Positions 35,508 to 35,919 of a stretch of 35,919 nucleotides of DNA are shown here, piece by piece. The DNA is from a virus. The stretch spans positions 1-35,919 of the IMG/VR virus record IMGVR_UViG_3300033148_003177, one strand, 5' to 3'. Under the pieces are notes generated by a model, which was not told the DNA's origin, did not search any database, and worked only from the letters and a program-made list of their open reading frames with translations. Position 1 is the stretch's first letter. The number at the start of each line of letters is the position of its first letter. The position numbers and the translations under genes were made by a program.

Positions 35508-35919
35508 TCATTGCATCCATTCTTTATTTCTAATTTGCCACGCTATAGTTTCCTTCATCGACTCTTCAAAGGATACTTTAGGTTTCCAGCCTAACTCTTT
35601 TAATTTATCTCCGTTAAGTCCGTAATGTAAATCGTGTCCAGGATTATCTTCGTGGAAGTATTGTAATTCTGTTATGGCGTCTTTACCCATTAGTTTACTT
35701 ATAATCTCAACTAATTCCTTATTATTTATCTGTTTATCTCCTACTATATTTAATCTTACTGGTCTATCCATACTTCCATCACTATGTATAATAGGCTTTA
35801 CATTTTTAAGAATAAACAATATTGCGTCTGCAGAATTTCTTGAGTGTAAATAATATCTACTTCCTATCTCTCCGTTCTTAGCAGAGTGTATCTTAATAAC
35901 TTTTCCATACTTTATATAT
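35508..35919 (-). CDS. Nucleotide-sugar dehydratase/epimerase (SDR), C-terminal part
   Basis: The frame is open from the right edge, so the 5' end lies outside the window; about 137 codons are visible. Sequence KYGKVIKIHSAKNGEIGSRY with YYLHSRNSADAILF is the substrate-binding half of extended SDR enzymes such as dTDP-glucose 4,6-dehydratase (SRxYLHxxxxADAI). PVRLNIVGDKQINNKELVEI, then ELGWKPKVSFEESMKETIAW, form the typical end. The catalytic YxxxK and NAD-binding GxxGxxG lie beyond the edge. The enzyme would make a 6-deoxy-4-keto sugar or epimerise a nucleotide sugar. It is the first visible gene of the sugar block. Confidence 0.88.
   Translation of the reverse strand, partial: YIKYGKVIKIHSAKNGEIGSRYYLHSRNSADAILFILKNVKPIIHSDGSMDRPVRLNIVGDKQINNKELVEIISKLMGKDAITELQYFHEDNPGHDLHYGLNGDKLKELGWKPKVSFEESMKETIAWQIRNKEWMQ

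Noticed and set aside
35480-35510. Tiny 14-codon ORF before the smallest zinc-ribbon gene
   Set aside because: Too short to support without comparative evidence, although it starts within the stop of the upstream gene.
1-35919. Alternative genetic code (TGA or TAG reassigned)
   Set aside because: TGA and TAG are both used as stops in tight gene overlaps, and no gene needs read-through.
1-35919. tRNA genes and CRISPR arrays
   Set aside because: No tRNA-like T-arm sequence or regular direct-repeat/spacer pattern was found by eye on either strand.

Overview
This window reads as part of an AT-rich tailed-phage (or prophage) genome. Every convincing gene lies on the minus strand, so the biological order runs from high to low coordinates. 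The standard code is used: TGA serves as a stop in many ATGA overlaps. A siphovirus-type morphology follows from the tail tube, two-frame tail chaperone and tape measure order, with no sheath or baseplate-wedge genes. The host cannot be named. A perfect sigma70-type promoter (TTGACA, 17 nt, TATAAT) argues for a host with an ordinary housekeeping sigma factor, and many starts lack a Shine-Dalgarno sequence. No terminase, integrase, repressor, replication gene, tRNA or CRISPR array was seen.

Region A (about 35.9 to 22.9 kb) is a dense sugar-metabolism block. It holds the C-terminal part of a nucleotide-sugar dehydratase/epimerase, two HxGH nucleotidyltransferases, two GT2 and five GT-B-like glycosyltransferases, three SAM methyltransferases, a radical-SAM/SPASM protein and a polysaccharide-deacetylase-like protein. 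Small zinc-ribbon and membrane proteins are interspersed. Most genes overlap by a few bases, so they are probably translated as coupled units. The likely job is building and attaching a custom glycan, either on the virion or on the host surface.

Region B (22.86 to 17.6 kb) starts with the consensus promoter and a 110-nt structured leader. It then encodes portal, MuF-like minor head protein, an XkdF-like protease fused to an acidic scaffold-like region, and the HK97-type major capsid protein. Two interleaved inverted repeats follow the capsid gene.

Region C (17.6 to 10.25 kb) is an insertion-like block between capsid and connector genes. It contains a repeat protein, a 1524-residue fibre with a signal peptide, a LamG/FnIII-like protein with a signal peptide, and a small membrane-anchored protein. 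Secreted-type proteins inside a capsid operon are unusual.

Region D (10.25 to 0 kb) is the neck, tail and lysis module: head-tail adaptor, head closure, HK97-gp10-like protein, tail terminator, tail tube, gpG/gpT chaperones with a candidate -1 frameshift signal, tape measure, tail hub, a glycine-rich adhesin, a T7-lysozyme-type amidase and holin-like membrane proteins. A short motif (AAAGTCGA) recurs 22-26 nt upstream of several late start codons. It may be a late promoter or a translation element.
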